From Novosphingobium sp. Fuku2-ISO-50 (GTDB lineage Bacteria; Pseudomonadota; Alphaproteobacteria; Sphingomonadales; Sphingomonadaceae), in contig NZ_KQ954291.1 of assembly GCF_001519055.1 (NCBI RefSeq), positions 62,001 through 126,000 of the forward strand: a stretch of DNA of 64,000 nucleotides, written 5' to 3'. This document shows positions 1 to 9,615 of the stretch, piece after piece (within the stretch, counting starts at the first letter, position 1; each line of letters opens with the position of its first letter). Under the pieces are notes generated by a model. That model saw nothing but the letters and a program-made list of their open reading frames with translations. It was not told where the DNA came from and did not search any database. A program made the position numbers and the translations under genes.

Positions 1-581
1 TCGACCAGCACGATCGACACGCCTTTCCACGCGGGCTGTACTTCAGTGTCGGTCTTGCAGCATACAAGGATCAGGTCGGCGTTCTGGCCATTGGTGATAT
101 AGGTCTTCGACCCGTTGATCACATAATGGTTGCCGTCCTTTTTCGCGGTCGTGCGCATGCCCTGAAGGTCGGAACCAGTGCCCGGCTCGGTCATGGCGAT
201 GGCAGTGACCACTTCGCCCGAGACCATCTTGGGCAGCCATTTCTTCTTCTGCTCTTCCGAGCCATAGGACACGAGATAATTGGCGACGATGTCCGATTGC
301 AGCGAAAAGCCGGTGGCGACCCGGCCATAGTACGAGCTTTCTTCGTCCACGATCGCGTTATAGCCGAAATCGAGCCCCAGCCCGCCGTATTCCTCGGGCA
401 CGGTCGGACACAGCATGCCCAGCTCGCCCGCCTTGGGCCAGACCGCCTTGGGCACGATCCCCTCATCGGCCCATTTCGCGCCGTTGGGTTCGATTTCTTC
501 CTGAAGGAAACGACGAACCGTGGCGCGAAACGCCTCGTGATCCTCGTTATAGGCAGAGCGGGGAATCAGATCGAGTGACAT
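1..581 (-). CDS. Acyl-CoA dehydrogenase, N-terminal part (runs off the left edge)
   Basis: FAD-dependent acyl-CoA dehydrogenase, which introduces the alpha,beta double bond in acyl-CoA thioesters. Only the N-terminal ~193 codons are in the window. The protein starts MSLDLIPRSAYNEDHEAFR, typical of the helical N-terminal domain, and continues into the middle domain, where AMTEPGTGSD and YITNG, the usual flavin and substrate contacts, are visible. Two in-frame ATGs exist at 587 and 581. I chose 581 because GGAG lies about 10 bases upstream of it but only about 4 from the first. Substrate chain length cannot be told. The gene is separated by ~100 bp from the stop of parB, so it is probably not part of the par operon. 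Confidence 0.88.
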   Translation of the reverse strand, partial: MSLDLIPRSAYNEDHEAFRATVRRFLQEEIEPNGAKWADEGIVPKAVWPKAGELGMLCPTVPEEYGGLGLDFGYNAIVDEESSYYGRVATGFSLQSDIVANYLVSYGSEEQKKKWLPKMVSGEVVTAIAMTEPGTGSDLQGMRTTAKKDGNHYVINGSKTYITNGQNADLILVCCKTDTEVQPAWKGVSIVLV

Positions 582-688
582 GGGCATGGCTCTCCGGTTT
601 TGATTGCTTTGCCCGAAGGTAAAGCAGGCCGGAGCGCGCGGTCAATCCAAATTAAGCGATCGATTAAAGTATTGCCCGTCAGGACGGG

Positions 689-1678
689 TCAGATCGCGCC
701 CCCGGTCAGCCGCTGGCAAATCAGATCGAGCTGATCGAGCGTCTTGTAGCGGATCGTGACCGCGCCGGTGCGCGGGTCGGTATCGGCATTGATCGTGACC
801 TTGAGGCCCAGAAATTCCTCAAGATGCGCCTGAACCGCGGCAATATCGGCGGACTCGCCGGGCGAACGATCGGCGCGGGCACGGCGCGGGCCGGTGCTTT
901 CCGGCCGAGCCAGGCGGCGCGCCAGCTTTTCGGTATCGCGCACCGACAAGCCCTTGGCGACGACTTCGCGCGCGGCGGCGGCGGGATCGGGCAGCGTGGC
1001 AAGCGCGCGGGCATGGCCCATCGACAGCTCTTCACGCTCGACCAGACCCAGCACTTCCTCGGGCAGCCCGAGCAGGCGCATGATATTGGCGACATGGCTG
1101 CGCGATTTGTCGACGAAGTTGGCGATTTCCTGCTGAGTCAGCCCTTCGCGCTCGGCCAGCTTTTGATAGGCGCGGGCTTCTTCGACCGGATTGAGATCTT
1201 CGCGTTGCAGGTTTTCGATCAGGGCCAGCGCGGTCACTTCGCGCTCGTCAAGCTCACGCACGATGGCCGGAATTTCGTGGACGCGCGCGCGCTGCGATGC
1301 CCGCCAACGCCGTTCGCCCGCCACAAGCTGATAGCGGTTATCGCCAAGCGGGCGGACCACCACCGGCTGAATCACCCCGCGCGCGGCGATCGACGCGGCG
1401 AGTTCTTCTAACGCCGCTTCGTCAAAATGGCGGCGCGGCTGATCGGGGTGCGGCTCGATTTGCGAAACCGGGAGCAGCATCAAGCCCGTGGTGGCACCAG
1501 TCGAGGCAAGAGCAGACTGGGCCGACGGCACCGCCGCAGCTTCGGCGGACTGACGCACCGATTCTTCGCGCCGGGTTTCCCCCAGCAATGCACCGAGCCC
1601 ACGCCCAAGCGCGGCGCGACGCGGCGTTGCCGGTTTTGCCGGAGCCGGCGTGTCGGTCGTGGTGGAATCGCCGCTCAT
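689..1678 (-). CDS. parB: Chromosome partitioning protein ParB
   Basis: CTP-dependent clamp that loads at parS and spreads along origin DNA to drive segregation with ParA. The 329-aa protein has an N-terminal region with GRGLGALLGE, the ParB/Srx-type CTPase fold with GERRWRA at about residues 121-127, a helix-turn-helix at about 185-210 (LTQQEIANFVDKSRSHVANI) for parS recognition, and a C-terminal dimerisation part. The ATG at 1678 overlaps the parA stop in an ATGA, which fixes the start; an in-frame upstream extension to 1753 lies inside parA. It is the last gene of the leftward mnmG-rsmG-parA-parB run, and its binding sites are present nearby. Confidence 0.96.
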   Translation of the reverse strand: MSGDSTTTDTPAPAKPATPRRAALGRGLGALLGETRREESVRQSAEAAAVPSAQSALASTGATTGLMLLPVSQIEPHPDQPRRHFDEAALEELAASIAARGVIQPVVVRPLGDNRYQLVAGERRWRASQRARVHEIPAIVRELDEREVTALALIENLQREDLNPVEEARAYQKLAEREGLTQQEIANFVDKSRSHVANIMRLLGLPEEVLGLVEREELSMGHARALATLPDPAAAAREVVAKGLSVRDTEKLARRLARPESTGPRRARADRSPGESADIAAVQAHLEEFLGLKVTINADTDPRTGAVTIRYKTLDQLDLICQRLTGGAI

Positions 1679-2451
1679 GCTGCCTTCCTCTGTTCGGGCA
1701 AGCGCGCAATGATTTCGCGCGCCAGTTTCATATAGGCCTGCGACCCGGCGCAAGCGTGATCGTAGATCAGCGCCGGAAGCCCATGGCTCGGCGCTTCGGA
1801 CAAGCGGACATTGCGCGGGATGACCGCTTCAAAGACCAGATCGTTAAGGCACGAGCGCACATCATCCGAGACCTGATCGGTCAGCCGGTTGCGCCGGTCA
1901 TACATGGTCAGGACTACGCCGAGAATGCCGAGATCGGGATTGAAGCGTTCCTGCACGCGCTCGACCGTCTGCAGCAATTGGCTCAGCCCTTCGAGCGCGA
2001 AGAATTCGCATTGCAGCGGCACGAGCAAGGTATCCGCCGCGCTCAAGGCGTTAAGCGTCAACAGACCCAGCGACGGCGGACAATCGATCAGGCAGATGTC
2101 ATGCACGGTGTCGTGCGACAGCGCGCGGCGCAAGCGGCCCGTGCGATCTTCGACGCTGACCAGTTCGACTTCGGCGCCGGACAAATCGACCGTCGCCGCC
2201 ACGAGATCGAGCCCGGGAATCCGCGTCGCCATCGCGCATTCGGTTACCGGCGCCTGATCGATGACCAATTCATACGAAGACCGTTCGCGATCGGCCGTAC
2301 CGATGCCGAGCCCGGTCGACGCGTTGCCCTGCGGATCGAGATCGATCAGCAAGACTTTCCAGCCGGTGGCGGCGAGCGCCGTGGCGACATTGATAGCGGT
2401 GGTGGTTTTGCCCACGCCGCCCTTTTGATTGGCAATCGCAATCGTGATCAT
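1675..2451 (-). CDS. parA: Chromosome partitioning ATPase ParA
   Basis: Deviant-Walker P-loop ATPase that binds DNA non-specifically and pulls ParB-parS complexes apart. The start [17 protein letters not shown] carries the signature KGGVGKTT at residues 10-17. A second motif, DCPPSLGLLTLNAL, contains the Asp of the Walker B/switch region. At 258 aa it has the usual length of chromosomal Soj/ParA without an extra N-terminal DNA-binding domain. The start overlaps the rsmG stop and the stop overlaps the parB start (ATGA at both junctions), so translation is probably coupled. Confidence 0.97.
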   Translation of the reverse strand: MITIAIANQKGGVGKTTTAINVATALAATGWKVLLIDLDPQGNASTGLGIGTADRERSSYELVIDQAPVTECAMATRIPGLDLVAATVDLSGAEVELVSVEDRTGRLRRALSHDTVHDICLIDCPPSLGLLTLNALSAADTLLVPLQCEFFALEGLSQLLQTVERVQERFNPDLGILGVVLTMYDRRNRLTDQVSDDVRSCLNDLVFEAVIPRNVRLSEAPSHGLPALIYDHACAGSQAYMKLAREIIARLPEQRKAA

Positions 2452-3155
2452 GGTCGCGCGCCTTTCCTGGCCGGATGGCCCGTAGTCGAGTTCCGCACCT
2501 GTGCCGTGTCGTTCGTCGTCGGTGCGCCGAGCAGATGCCCAACCAGCACCCCAGCCGCTGCGTCGGTCAGCGATTGTTCCACGTGGAACGTATGTCGCCA
2601 GCCTTTGCCAAGCTCTTGCAGTTCATGCCGGGCCTTGGCCCCCTTCGGCAACAGCCAAAGTGTCTGCGGTGTGGAAAAACGCGCAGAAAGCGACAAGAGG
2701 CGCTCAAGCGGTGCAAAGGCCCGCGCCGAAATCACCGCATGGGCACGCGTCGGCAAATCTTCGACTTTCGACAGCACGACACGCACACGGTCGAGCCCGA
2801 GCGCATCGGCGGCACGCGCCAGCCACTCGGTTCGCAGGCGTCGCGAATCGACCACCACGACTTCGCGAGTCGGCTGCATGGCGGCGATGACCAGACCGGG
2901 AAAACCCGCCCCGGTACCCAGATCGAGCCATGCGCCCTCACCCACCGCTGTTCCACGTGAAACGGAAAGCAGTTGCGCGCTGTCGACAATGTGCCGCTGC
3001 CAGACATGGTCGAGGCTCGCGCGCGCCACGAGATTCTGCCGCTGATTCTCCTCGGCCAGCATCGCCACCAGGCGCTCCAGCCGTTCCAGCGCTGTCTGGT
3101 CCGCACCAAGCGCATCGACCAACCACGCGCGCGCCGCTGCTTCATTGTCGATCAT
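2448..3155 (-). CDS. rsmG: 16S rRNA (guanine-N7) methyltransferase RsmG (GidB)
   Basis: SAM-dependent methyltransferase that modifies a G of the 530 loop of 16S rRNA (G527 in E. coli numbering). The SAM-binding motif [11 protein letters not shown] is at residues 77-87 and [10 protein letters not shown] follows as motif II. At 235 aa the protein is slightly longer than many GidB proteins. Start and stop both overlap neighbours by ATGA (mnmG upstream, parA downstream). Unusually, the coding sequence contains two parS-like palindromes, one encoding VSRGT (residues 65-69) and one encoding FHVEQ near the C-terminus, so the gene doubles as part of the centromere. Confidence 0.95.
   Translation of the reverse strand: MIDNEAAARAWLVDALGADQTALERLERLVAMLAEENQRQNLVARASLDHVWQRHIVDSAQLLSVSRGTAVGEGAWLDLGTGAGFPGLVIAAMQPTREVVVVDSRRLRTEWLARAADALGLDRVRVVLSKVEDLPTRAHAVISARAFAPLERLLSLSARFSTPQTLWLLPKGAKARHELQELGKGWRHTFHVEQSLTDAAAGVLVGHLLGAPTTNDTAQVRNSTTGHPARKGARP
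2575..2590. promoter_or_regulatory. parS-like ParB binding site (inside rsmG)
   Basis: The sequence TGTTCCACGTGGAACG is a 14-bp perfect palindrome (GTTCCACGTGGAAC) and matches the ParB site consensus TGTTNCACGTGNAACA at all defined positions except the last base. It is embedded in the reading frame of rsmG, where it encodes the FHVEQ stretch. It lies 2.5 kb from a perfect parS. Confidence 0.8.
2949..2964. promoter_or_regulatory. parS-like ParB binding site (inside rsmG)
   Basis: TGTTCCACGTGAAACG matches the parS consensus except for the last base. The core CACGTG and both GTT/AAC arms are intact. It lies within rsmG (codons for SVSRGT) and 374 bp from the other rsmG-internal site. Confidence 0.78.
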
Positions 3156-4996
3156 GCTGCGCTCCGCCGGGCATGGACAAGCAGGCTGGCCAGCGCCGCC
3201 GGGGTGATCCCGGCCACGCGCCCCGCCGCCGCCAGAGTTTCTGGTCGGGCATTGCTCAATCGCTCGACCATTTCCCGCGACAGGCCCGGCACATCACCGA
3301 ACGGAAAATGATCACCCAGCGCAACGCTCTCGCTCGCGCGCAAATCGCGCAGCTCGGCTTCCTGTCTGGCGAGATAGGGCGCGTAAGCCGCATCCTCCTC
3401 GATCTCCTCGGCCAGCCAGGGATCGATGCCCCCCTCGCCCAGCCATGGCGCCAATCCGCCCAGCTTGACTTCGGGAAAGCGCAACCACTCGCTCAGGCTG
3501 CGGCGCACACCATCGGCGCGCACCGCTATACCGGCTTGCGCCAGATCGTTTGCAGTCGCAACTTGCGCCAGGGCGGCGTCGATCCGCACGCGCTCTCCCT
3601 CGCGCCGAGCGAACCATTCGCGCCGTTCATCGCCGACGCAGCCCGCCGCCAGCGCCAGCGGCGTAAGTCGGCTCATGGCATTGTTGGCGCGCAGCCGCAG
3701 GCGATATTCGGCACGGGCGGTCAACATGCGATAAGGCTCGCTGACCCCATGGAGCGTGAGATCGTCGATCATCACCGCGATGTAGCTGTTGGCGCGATCA
3801 AGCAGCGGGATGGCACGACCCAGCACTTCACCCGCAGCATGGAGCCCGGCGACAAGACCTTGTGCCGCCGCTTCCTCATACCCCGTCGTGCCGTTGATCT
3901 GCCCGGCGCAATAGAGGCCGGGGATTGCCTTGACTTCCAGGCTGCTGCGCAAGGCACGCGGATCGATATGGTCATATTCCACCGCATAGCCGGGCACGGT
4001 CACTTCAACCCGTTCCAGGCCTTCGATGCTGCGCATCATCGCGATCTGAATATCGGTCGGCAGCGAGGTCGAAACGCCGTTGGGATAGACTGTCGGATCG
4101 TCCAGCCCTTCGGGTTCGAGAAAAATCTGGTGCCCGTCACGATCGCCGAAGCGATGGATCTTGTCTTCGATCGACGGGCAATACCGCGGCCCTTGCGCTT
4201 CGATGGCGCCGGTAAACAACGGCGATCGATCCAGGCCCGAGCGGATAATGGCATGCGTGCGCGCGTTGGTGCGGGCAATCCCGCAAAACACTTGCGGCAA
4301 CGCGCGCCCCGGTGACAGCGGCGACATCGTCCAGGGTTCGACATCGCTAGGCTGTTCGGGCAAGCGGCCCCAGTCGATCGTGCGCCCATCAAGCCGGGGC
4401 GGCGTCCCCGTCTTCAGCCGCGCCATCGGCAAATCCGCCGCACGCAATTGCTGGGCAAGACGGTGCGCCGCATGTTCGCCGATGCGTCCGCCCTCCATCC
4501 GCTCTTCGCCGCGATAGAGCCGGCCACCCAGAAACGTGCCGGTACACAAGACCACCGCCGGCGCCATCAGGGCCGTGCCGTCGGCAAGATCGACCCCGGC
4601 AACGCGCCCACCATCGAGCCGCAACGCAGCCGCCTCTCCGGCGATGATGGCCAGATTATCCTGCCGCGTCACCACGGCCTGAACCGCCGCGCGAAAGCGC
4701 TTGCGGTCGGCCTGCACACGCGGCCCCTGCACCGCGCTGCCTTTCGAACGGTTGAGCATCCGGTAATGGATCGCACCCGCATCGGCCGCGCGCGCAATCA
4801 CCCCGTCAAAGGCATCGACCTCGCGGACGAGATGGCCCTTGCCCAGACCACCGATCGCCGGATTACAACTCATGGCGCCGATCGTTGCCGGATCGAACGA
4901 GACGAGCGCGGTGCGCGCGCCCATGCGTGCGGCAACCGCCGCCGCCTCGACGCCGGCATGCCCGCCGCCAACCACGATGACATCGAACTGGTGCAT
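3152..4996 (-). CDS. mnmG: tRNA uridine-5-carboxymethylaminomethyl modification enzyme MnmG (GidA)
   Basis: FAD enzyme that, with MnmE, installs the (carboxymethyl)aminomethyl group on wobble U34 of certain tRNAs. The FAD-binding Rossmann motif GGGHAG is at residues 10-15 after a typical start [12 protein letters not shown]. Further family blocks such as [16 protein letters not shown] and [10 protein letters not shown] are present, and at 614 aa the length is normal. I chose the ATG at 4996 because homologues begin there; the frame stays open to a TTG at 5032. No good Shine-Dalgarno precedes 4996. A perfect parS sits just upstream, between this gene and mnmE. The stop overlaps rsmG by ATGA. 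Confidence 0.96.
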   Translation of the reverse strand: MHQFDVIVVGGGHAGVEAAAVAARMGARTALVSFDPATIGAMSCNPAIGGLGKGHLVREVDAFDGVIARAADAGAIHYRMLNRSKGSAVQGPRVQADRKRFRAAVQAVVTRQDNLAIIAGEAAALRLDGGRVAGVDLADGTALMAPAVVLCTGTFLGGRLYRGEERMEGGRIGEHAAHRLAQQLRAADLPMARLKTGTPPRLDGRTIDWGRLPEQPSDVEPWTMSPLSPGRALPQVFCGIARTNARTHAIIRSGLDRSPLFTGAIEAQGPRYCPSIEDKIHRFGDRDGHQIFLEPEGLDDPTVYPNGVSTSLPTDIQIAMMRSIEGLERVEVTVPGYAVEYDHIDPRALRSSLEVKAIPGLYCAGQINGTTGYEEAAAQGLVAGLHAAGEVLGRAIPLLDRANSYIAVMIDDLTLHGVSEPYRMLTARAEYRLRLRANNAMSRLTPLALAAGCVGDERREWFARREGERVRIDAALAQVATANDLAQAGIAVRADGVRRSLSEWLRFPEVKLGGLAPWLGEGGIDPWLAEEIEEDAAYAPYLARQEAELRDLRASESVALGDHFPFGDVPGLSREMVERLSNARPETLAAAGRVAGITPAALASLLVHARRSAA

Positions 4997-5044
4997 GGCG
5001 CCCGCGTTAACGGATTCGCGCCGGGAGGTCAAAAGGGCGCGCGA

Positions 5045-5060
5045 TGTTTCACGTGAAACA
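5045..5060. promoter_or_regulatory. Perfect parS centromere site
   Basis: TGTTTCACGTGAAACA is a perfect 16-bp palindrome identical to the canonical parS. It lies in the short spacer between the mnmE stop and the mnmG start, about 8 kb from the predicted oriC. This distance resembles the parS region of Caulobacter. ParB and ParA are encoded 3 kb away. Confidence 0.96.
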
Positions 5061-5062
5061 CA

Positions 5063-6361
5063 TCATTTACCGATGCAGAACCGACCGAACAACGCATCGA
5101 GCATCGCTTCGGTATCGGTTCGCCCAACCAGCGCATCGACCGCACGACGCGCCAAACGCAGGCACTCTGCCGCCAGCAAGGGATCGCGCTCGCGCGCAGC
5201 ACCATCGAGCGCCTGACGCGCATCGCCCAGACATTGCGCCTGCCTGCGGTTGAGCGCCGCCTGACCGGGTGCAGGCATCGCCCGGCGTGCCGCATCGATC
5301 AAGGCCGCGCGCAGTTCGCCAAGACCTTCACCCGTCCGCGCCGAAACCCGCAAAGCCCCGGCGCTTTTGGACGGGCCATCGCGTCGATCGCATTGTGCGG
5401 CGATTTCCCACAAGGGGCGATTCACCGGGCCCAACCCTTCCGGCCCCAGCCACAACACGAGATCGGCGCGTTCCGCCTCCGCGCGCGCACGGGCAATGCC
5501 GATCGCCTCGATCGTCCCGGCGCCTTCGTCGCGCAGACCGGCAGTATCGACAAAGCTGAACGGCACGCCGCCCAAGGCAACGCCCGACACGAGCACATCG
5601 CGCGTTGTTCCCGGCTCGGCCGAAATGATCGCGGCCTCGCTTTCGACCAATGCGTTGAACAGTGTGGACTTGCCCGCATTGGGCGGTCCGGCAAGAACGA
5701 CGCGAAATCCTTCGCGCAAAGGCTCTGCGCGCGGGCGATCGAGCCATTCGCCAAGACTGGCCGCCAGCGCACGGCAGCCATCGCCAAAACCATCGGGCAG
5801 ACCATCGCCGCCCCCGTCGACATCGCTTTCGTCGGAAAAATCGAGCGATGCTTCGAGCCGCGCCGACAGAGTCAGCACCCCTTCCCGCCAGTCCTGCGCC
5901 GCACGAGACAAGGCACCGCCAGCCATCGCCTGGGCGCTGCGTCGCTGCAATTCGGTCTCCGCAGCAAGCAGGTCGGCCAGCCCCTCGACTTCGGCAAGAT
6001 CGAGCCGCCCATTGGCAAAGGCGCGCCGGGTGAATTCGCCTGGCTCGGCGCGGCGCAGGCCCTGCGCTGCCAGTGCGGATTCGACCGCAGCGGCAACTGC
6101 CCTGCCCCCATGAAGATGCAATTCGGCGCAATCCTCGCCCGTCGCGCTGCGCGATCCGGGAAACCACAGCACCAGCGCGCGGTCGAGCTCGGCTCCGTCA
6201 CGTGGATCAATCAGGCGGCGCAAGCTGGCCCGGCGCGGTGCAGGCAAAACCCCCGCCAGACGTTGCAACGCCTCGCCCGCACCCGGTCCACTGATCCGCA
6301 TCACACCCAGCGCTGCGGGCAACTGCCCCGATCCGAGGGCAAAAATGGTATCACCCGACAT
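5063..6361 (-). CDS. mnmE: tRNA modification GTPase MnmE (TrmE)
   Basis: GTPase partner of MnmG in wobble-uridine modification. The N-terminal formyl-THF-binding domain begins with TIFALGSGQLPAALGVMRIS. The G domain has its P-loop GPPNAGKS at residues 225-232 and a DTAG switch II motif at about 274-277, and the protein ends in FCIGK with the conserved C-terminal cysteine. At 432 aa the length is slightly short but normal for alphaproteobacteria. AAGAGG about 8 bases upstream supports the ATG at 6361. The stop is 2 bp from the parS site, so the spacer to mnmG is essentially the centromere. Confidence 0.96.
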   Translation of the reverse strand: MSGDTIFALGSGQLPAALGVMRISGPGAGEALQRLAGVLPAPRRASLRRLIDPRDGAELDRALVLWFPGSRSATGEDCAELHLHGGRAVAAAVESALAAQGLRRAEPGEFTRRAFANGRLDLAEVEGLADLLAAETELQRRSAQAMAGGALSRAAQDWREGVLTLSARLEASLDFSDESDVDGGGDGLPDGFGDGCRALAASLGEWLDRPRAEPLREGFRVVLAGPPNAGKSTLFNALVESEAAIISAEPGTTRDVLVSGVALGGVPFSFVDTAGLRDEGAGTIEAIGIARARAEAERADLVLWLGPEGLGPVNRPLWEIAAQCDRRDGPSKSAGALRVSARTGEGLGELRAALIDAARRAMPAPGQAALNRRQAQCLGDARQALDGAARERDPLLAAECLRLARRAVDALVGRTDTEAMLDALFGRFCIGK

Positions 6362-6400
6362 GCCGGACCTCTTGATTGGACCCGGCCAAACGAAACCCCG

Positions 6401-6670
6401 TCATTCGCTGGTTTTTCCGCCCTTTGGTTTGAAGCCCGACATAGCCGCACCGGCGCCGTGTTCCATCATTTGCTGAAACAGCTTCAGGCCCATTTCGCCC
6501 ATCGGCGCCAATTGTTTGACATAGCCGCCCAGTTGATCAAGCGAGCCTTCGCCTTTCATCGCCTTGACCACGGCATCGACATAGGCCTCTTGCGCCTTGG
6601 TGACGTCGGGCAAACCCAGAAAGCGGCGAGCCTCTTCCGGGGTGCAGTCGACCTCGAGATTCACTTTCAT
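6401..6670 (-). CDS. DUF6489-type small protein
   Basis: An 89-aa protein starting MKVNLEVDCTPEEARRFLGL, which I recognise as the DUF6489-like family conserved beside mnmE in sphingomonads; its function is unknown. The middle is acidic and helical, and the C-terminus is Gly/Lys-rich (FKPKGGKTSE), which might contact polymers or nucleic acid, but this is speculation. The opening CTPEEAR...GLPDV resembles phasin-like or regulatory small proteins. The start at 6670 is supported by GAGGAGAGGA just upstream; an in-frame start at 6697 lacks such support. It is followed leftward by mnmE after 39 bp, so it may share its transcript. Confidence 0.8.
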   Translation of the reverse strand: MKVNLEVDCTPEEARRFLGLPDVTKAQEAYVDAVVKAMKGEGSLDQLGGYVKQLAPMGEMGLKLFQQMMEHGAGAAMSGFKPKGGKTSE

Positions 6671-6732
6671 CGCTTGTCCTCTCCTCGATGGGTCCAAGGG
6701 GCAAGATTGTCATGCAAGCTTGGCAAAGTCCA

Positions 6733-6766
6733 CGCCGACCACCATTCTGCGCCGACCACCATTCTG
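6733..6766. repeat. 17-bp tandem duplication in a divergent spacer
   Basis: The unit CGCCGACCACCATTCTG occurs twice in direct succession (6733-6749 and 6750-6766), perfectly repeated. It lies in the 144-bp spacer between the divergent DUF6489 and dienelactone hydrolase genes, so it may space or duplicate a promoter element. Confidence 0.9.
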
Positions 6767-6814
6767 GAAATAACCACCCGCATACCCAACGCATCACCGA
6801 GAAGGACCAATTGC

Positions 6815-7510
6815 ATGGGAACGAAGATCACCCTGGCCGCAACCGCCGGCGAAGGACATATCCCCGCCTATGTCGCGCAGCCAACCACCCCCGCCACAGC
6901 GGCGGTGATCGTGATTCCCGAGATTTTCGGAGTTAACGAAGGCATTCGGCGCAAAGTCGATGGCTGGGCCGCGCTCGGCTATCTTGCCATCGCGCCCGAT
7001 ATTTTCTGGCGCTTTGCCCCCGGCGTCGAACTTGATCCCGACGTGCCGGAGCAGATGCAGGAAGCATTTGGCTATTTTCAACAATTCGATGCCGATCTCG
7101 GTGTCGCAGACATCAAGGCCGTGCTCGACTGGACCCGCGCGCAAGGCGTGGCAAAGACCGGGCTTGTCGGGTTTTGCCTCGGCGGACGATTGGCCTACAT
7201 GGCCGCCGCACGGACGACGGTCGATGCTGCCGTCGGCTATTACGGCGTGATGATCGACACCATGCTCGACGAAGCGGCAGCCATTGCCAAGCCGCTGGCT
7301 TTGCATATTCCGACCGCAGACCATTTCGTGACCCCGGCGGCGCAGGCCGCGATCCATGCCGCGCTCGATCCGCACCCCCAGGTCACCCTGTGGGATTATG
7401 CAGGGCTCGATCACGGCTTTGCCGCCGAAATGGGCAATCGCCGCGACGAAGCGGCTGCACAGCTTGCCGACCAGCGCACGCGCGATTTCTTTGCCGCCCA
7501 TTTGGTGTAA
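6815..7510 (+). CDS. Dienelactone hydrolase family protein
   Basis: Alpha/beta-hydrolase of the dienelactone hydrolase (carboxymethylenebutenolidase) family. In Pseudomonas the family opens dienelactone to maleylacetate; many paralogues have other ester or lactone substrates. The nucleophile motif GFCLGG places Cys121, with Asp169 (TADHF) and His200 (LDHGFA) completing the triad. Glu36 (IPEIFG), which gates the Cys in the characterised enzyme, is also present. The 231-aa length matches the family. The ATG at 6815 has GAGAAGGA upstream; the frame is open far upstream inside mnmE but that part is not this gene. No aromatic degradation genes lie nearby, so the natural substrate is unknown. Confidence 0.92.
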   Translation: MGTKITLAATAGEGHIPAYVAQPTTPATAAVIVIPEIFGVNEGIRRKVDGWAALGYLAIAPDIFWRFAPGVELDPDVPEQMQEAFGYFQQFDADLGVADIKAVLDWTRAQGVAKTGLVGFCLGGRLAYMAAARTTVDAAVGYYGVMIDTMLDEAAAIAKPLALHIPTADHFVTPAAQAAIHAALDPHPQVTLWDYAGLDHGFAAEMGNRRDEAAAQLADQRTRDFFAAHLV

Positions 7511-7588
7511 CAATCATGCCCGACTTGCGGCACGTCAATGCCGCACGTCGGGCCTGGGCCGACACATTCGGCAAGAGGAGAATGCGCG

Positions 7589-7972
7589 ATGCAACTGGGT
7601 CTGGCCGCATGGCACCGTTATATGGTGGGCAACGATTCCGAACTGCTGGGCGAACTGATCGCGGATGATGCGGTGTTTCATTCGCCGGTGGTGCACACCC
7701 CCCAAGTCGGCAAGGCCAAGGTGCTGTTGTACCTCAATGCCGCGGCCAAGGTTCTCGGCAACGAAACCTTTCACTATGTCCGCGAGCTGGTCGACGGGCC
7801 CGAGGCCATGCTGGAATTCATGACCGAAATCGACGGGGTTACGGTCAACGGCATCGATCTGATCCGCTTTGACCTGCAAGGACGGATTGTCGATTTCAAG
7901 GTCATGGTCCGGCCCTTGAAAGCGATCAACAAGGTCTGGGAATTGATGGCTGCGCAACTCGACCAGCCGTGA
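7589..7972 (+). CDS. SnoaL/NTF2-like nuclear transport factor 2 family protein
   Basis: A 127-aa single-domain protein with the NTF2-like cone fold pattern: an N-terminal helix (WHRYMVGND), a strand with DDAVFHSPVVHTPQVGKAKV, and C-terminal strands ending in DFKVMVRPLKAIN. Such proteins can be small enzymes (isomerases, epoxide hydrolases) or binding modules, and no catalytic set is decisive here. The start at 7589 has AAGAGGAG about 8 bases upstream. It follows the dienelactone hydrolase by 78 bp on the same strand, so both may be co-transcribed. It converges on rho, and the 18-bp repeat array lies between their 3' ends. Confidence 0.82.
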   Translation: MQLGLAAWHRYMVGNDSELLGELIADDAVFHSPVVHTPQVGKAKVLLYLNAAAKVLGNETFHYVRELVDGPEAMLEFMTEIDGVTVNGIDLIRFDLQGRIVDFKVMVRPLKAINKVWELMAAQLDQP

Positions 7973-7996
7973 ACCGCCGATCCGGTTTGCCAATCT

Positions 7997-8137
7997 CGGC
8001 AAAAAACAAAGGGCGGCGTAAAAGACAAAGGGCGGCGCAAAAAACAAGGGCGGCGCAAAAAACAAGGGCGGCGCAAAAAACAAGGGCGGCGCAAAAAACA
8101 AGGGCGGCGCAAAAAACAAGGGCGGCGCAAAAAACAA
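7997..8137. repeat. 18-bp tandem repeat array at the rho 3' end
   Basis: On the + strand the unit is GGGCGGCGCAAAAAACAA. Six identical 18-bp copies start at 8030, 8048, 8066, 8084, 8102 and 8120; a degenerate 19-bp copy starts at 8011 and a partial one at 7997. The next GGGCGGC, at 8138, is the left arm of the rho terminator stem. Read on the rho strand, each unit is TTGTTTTTTGCGCCGCCC, the U-tract plus one arm of the terminator. The array thus looks like serial duplication of the terminator tail. It has no spacers and is not a CRISPR. Confidence 0.95.
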
Positions 8138-8165
8138 GGGCGGCAGGGAGATAACCCTGCCGCCC
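8130..8165 (-). terminator. Intrinsic terminator of rho
   Basis: A perfect 11-bp stem, GGGCGGCAGGG (8138-8148) and CCCTGCCGCCC (8155-8165), with a 6-base loop. On the minus strand the stem is followed by TTGTTTTTT, a good U-tract, 28 bp beyond the rho stop. The same tail is then repeated seven more times downstream. Confidence 0.9.
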
Positions 8166-8193
8166 TTACTATTGGCCTCGATACCGGAGAACC

Positions 8194-9453
<1,260 letters not shown>

Positions 9454-9615
9454 GGGTATATTCCAGCAAGGGAGTGCGCCGGCCGGACGGTCATTGGGCT
9501 TGGAGAAAGCAGACCATGTGCGGGCGCTGGGCCCGCCGGAATTTATCCGGATTAGCGCCTTTGCCCTTATCCGCGCGCGCTGCCCCCGTCAATCAATAGA
9601 CAATCATCTGACAAT

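Noticed and set aside
1297..3045. About 582-codon plus-strand open frame across parB, parA and rsmG
   Set aside because: It runs antisense to three recognised genes joined by ATGA overlaps and has no own similarity.
5234..6814. N-terminal extension of the dienelactone hydrolase into the mnmE region
   Set aside because: The extension is antisense to mnmE; the hydrolase has its own ATG and Shine-Dalgarno at 6815.
7997..8137. CRISPR array
   Set aside because: The units are 18 bp and directly adjacent with no unique spacers, and no cas genes are present.
7969..8154. Repetitive open frames across the 18-bp array (repeats of six residues such as RAAQKT or LFFAPP)
   Set aside because: A period of 18 bp keeps all frames open; the DNA is explained by terminator-tail duplication.
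9454..9615. A possible regulated leader of rho
   Set aside because: A small CCGGA/TCCGG palindrome is visible, but there is no clear structure that would support a riboswitch or attenuator call.
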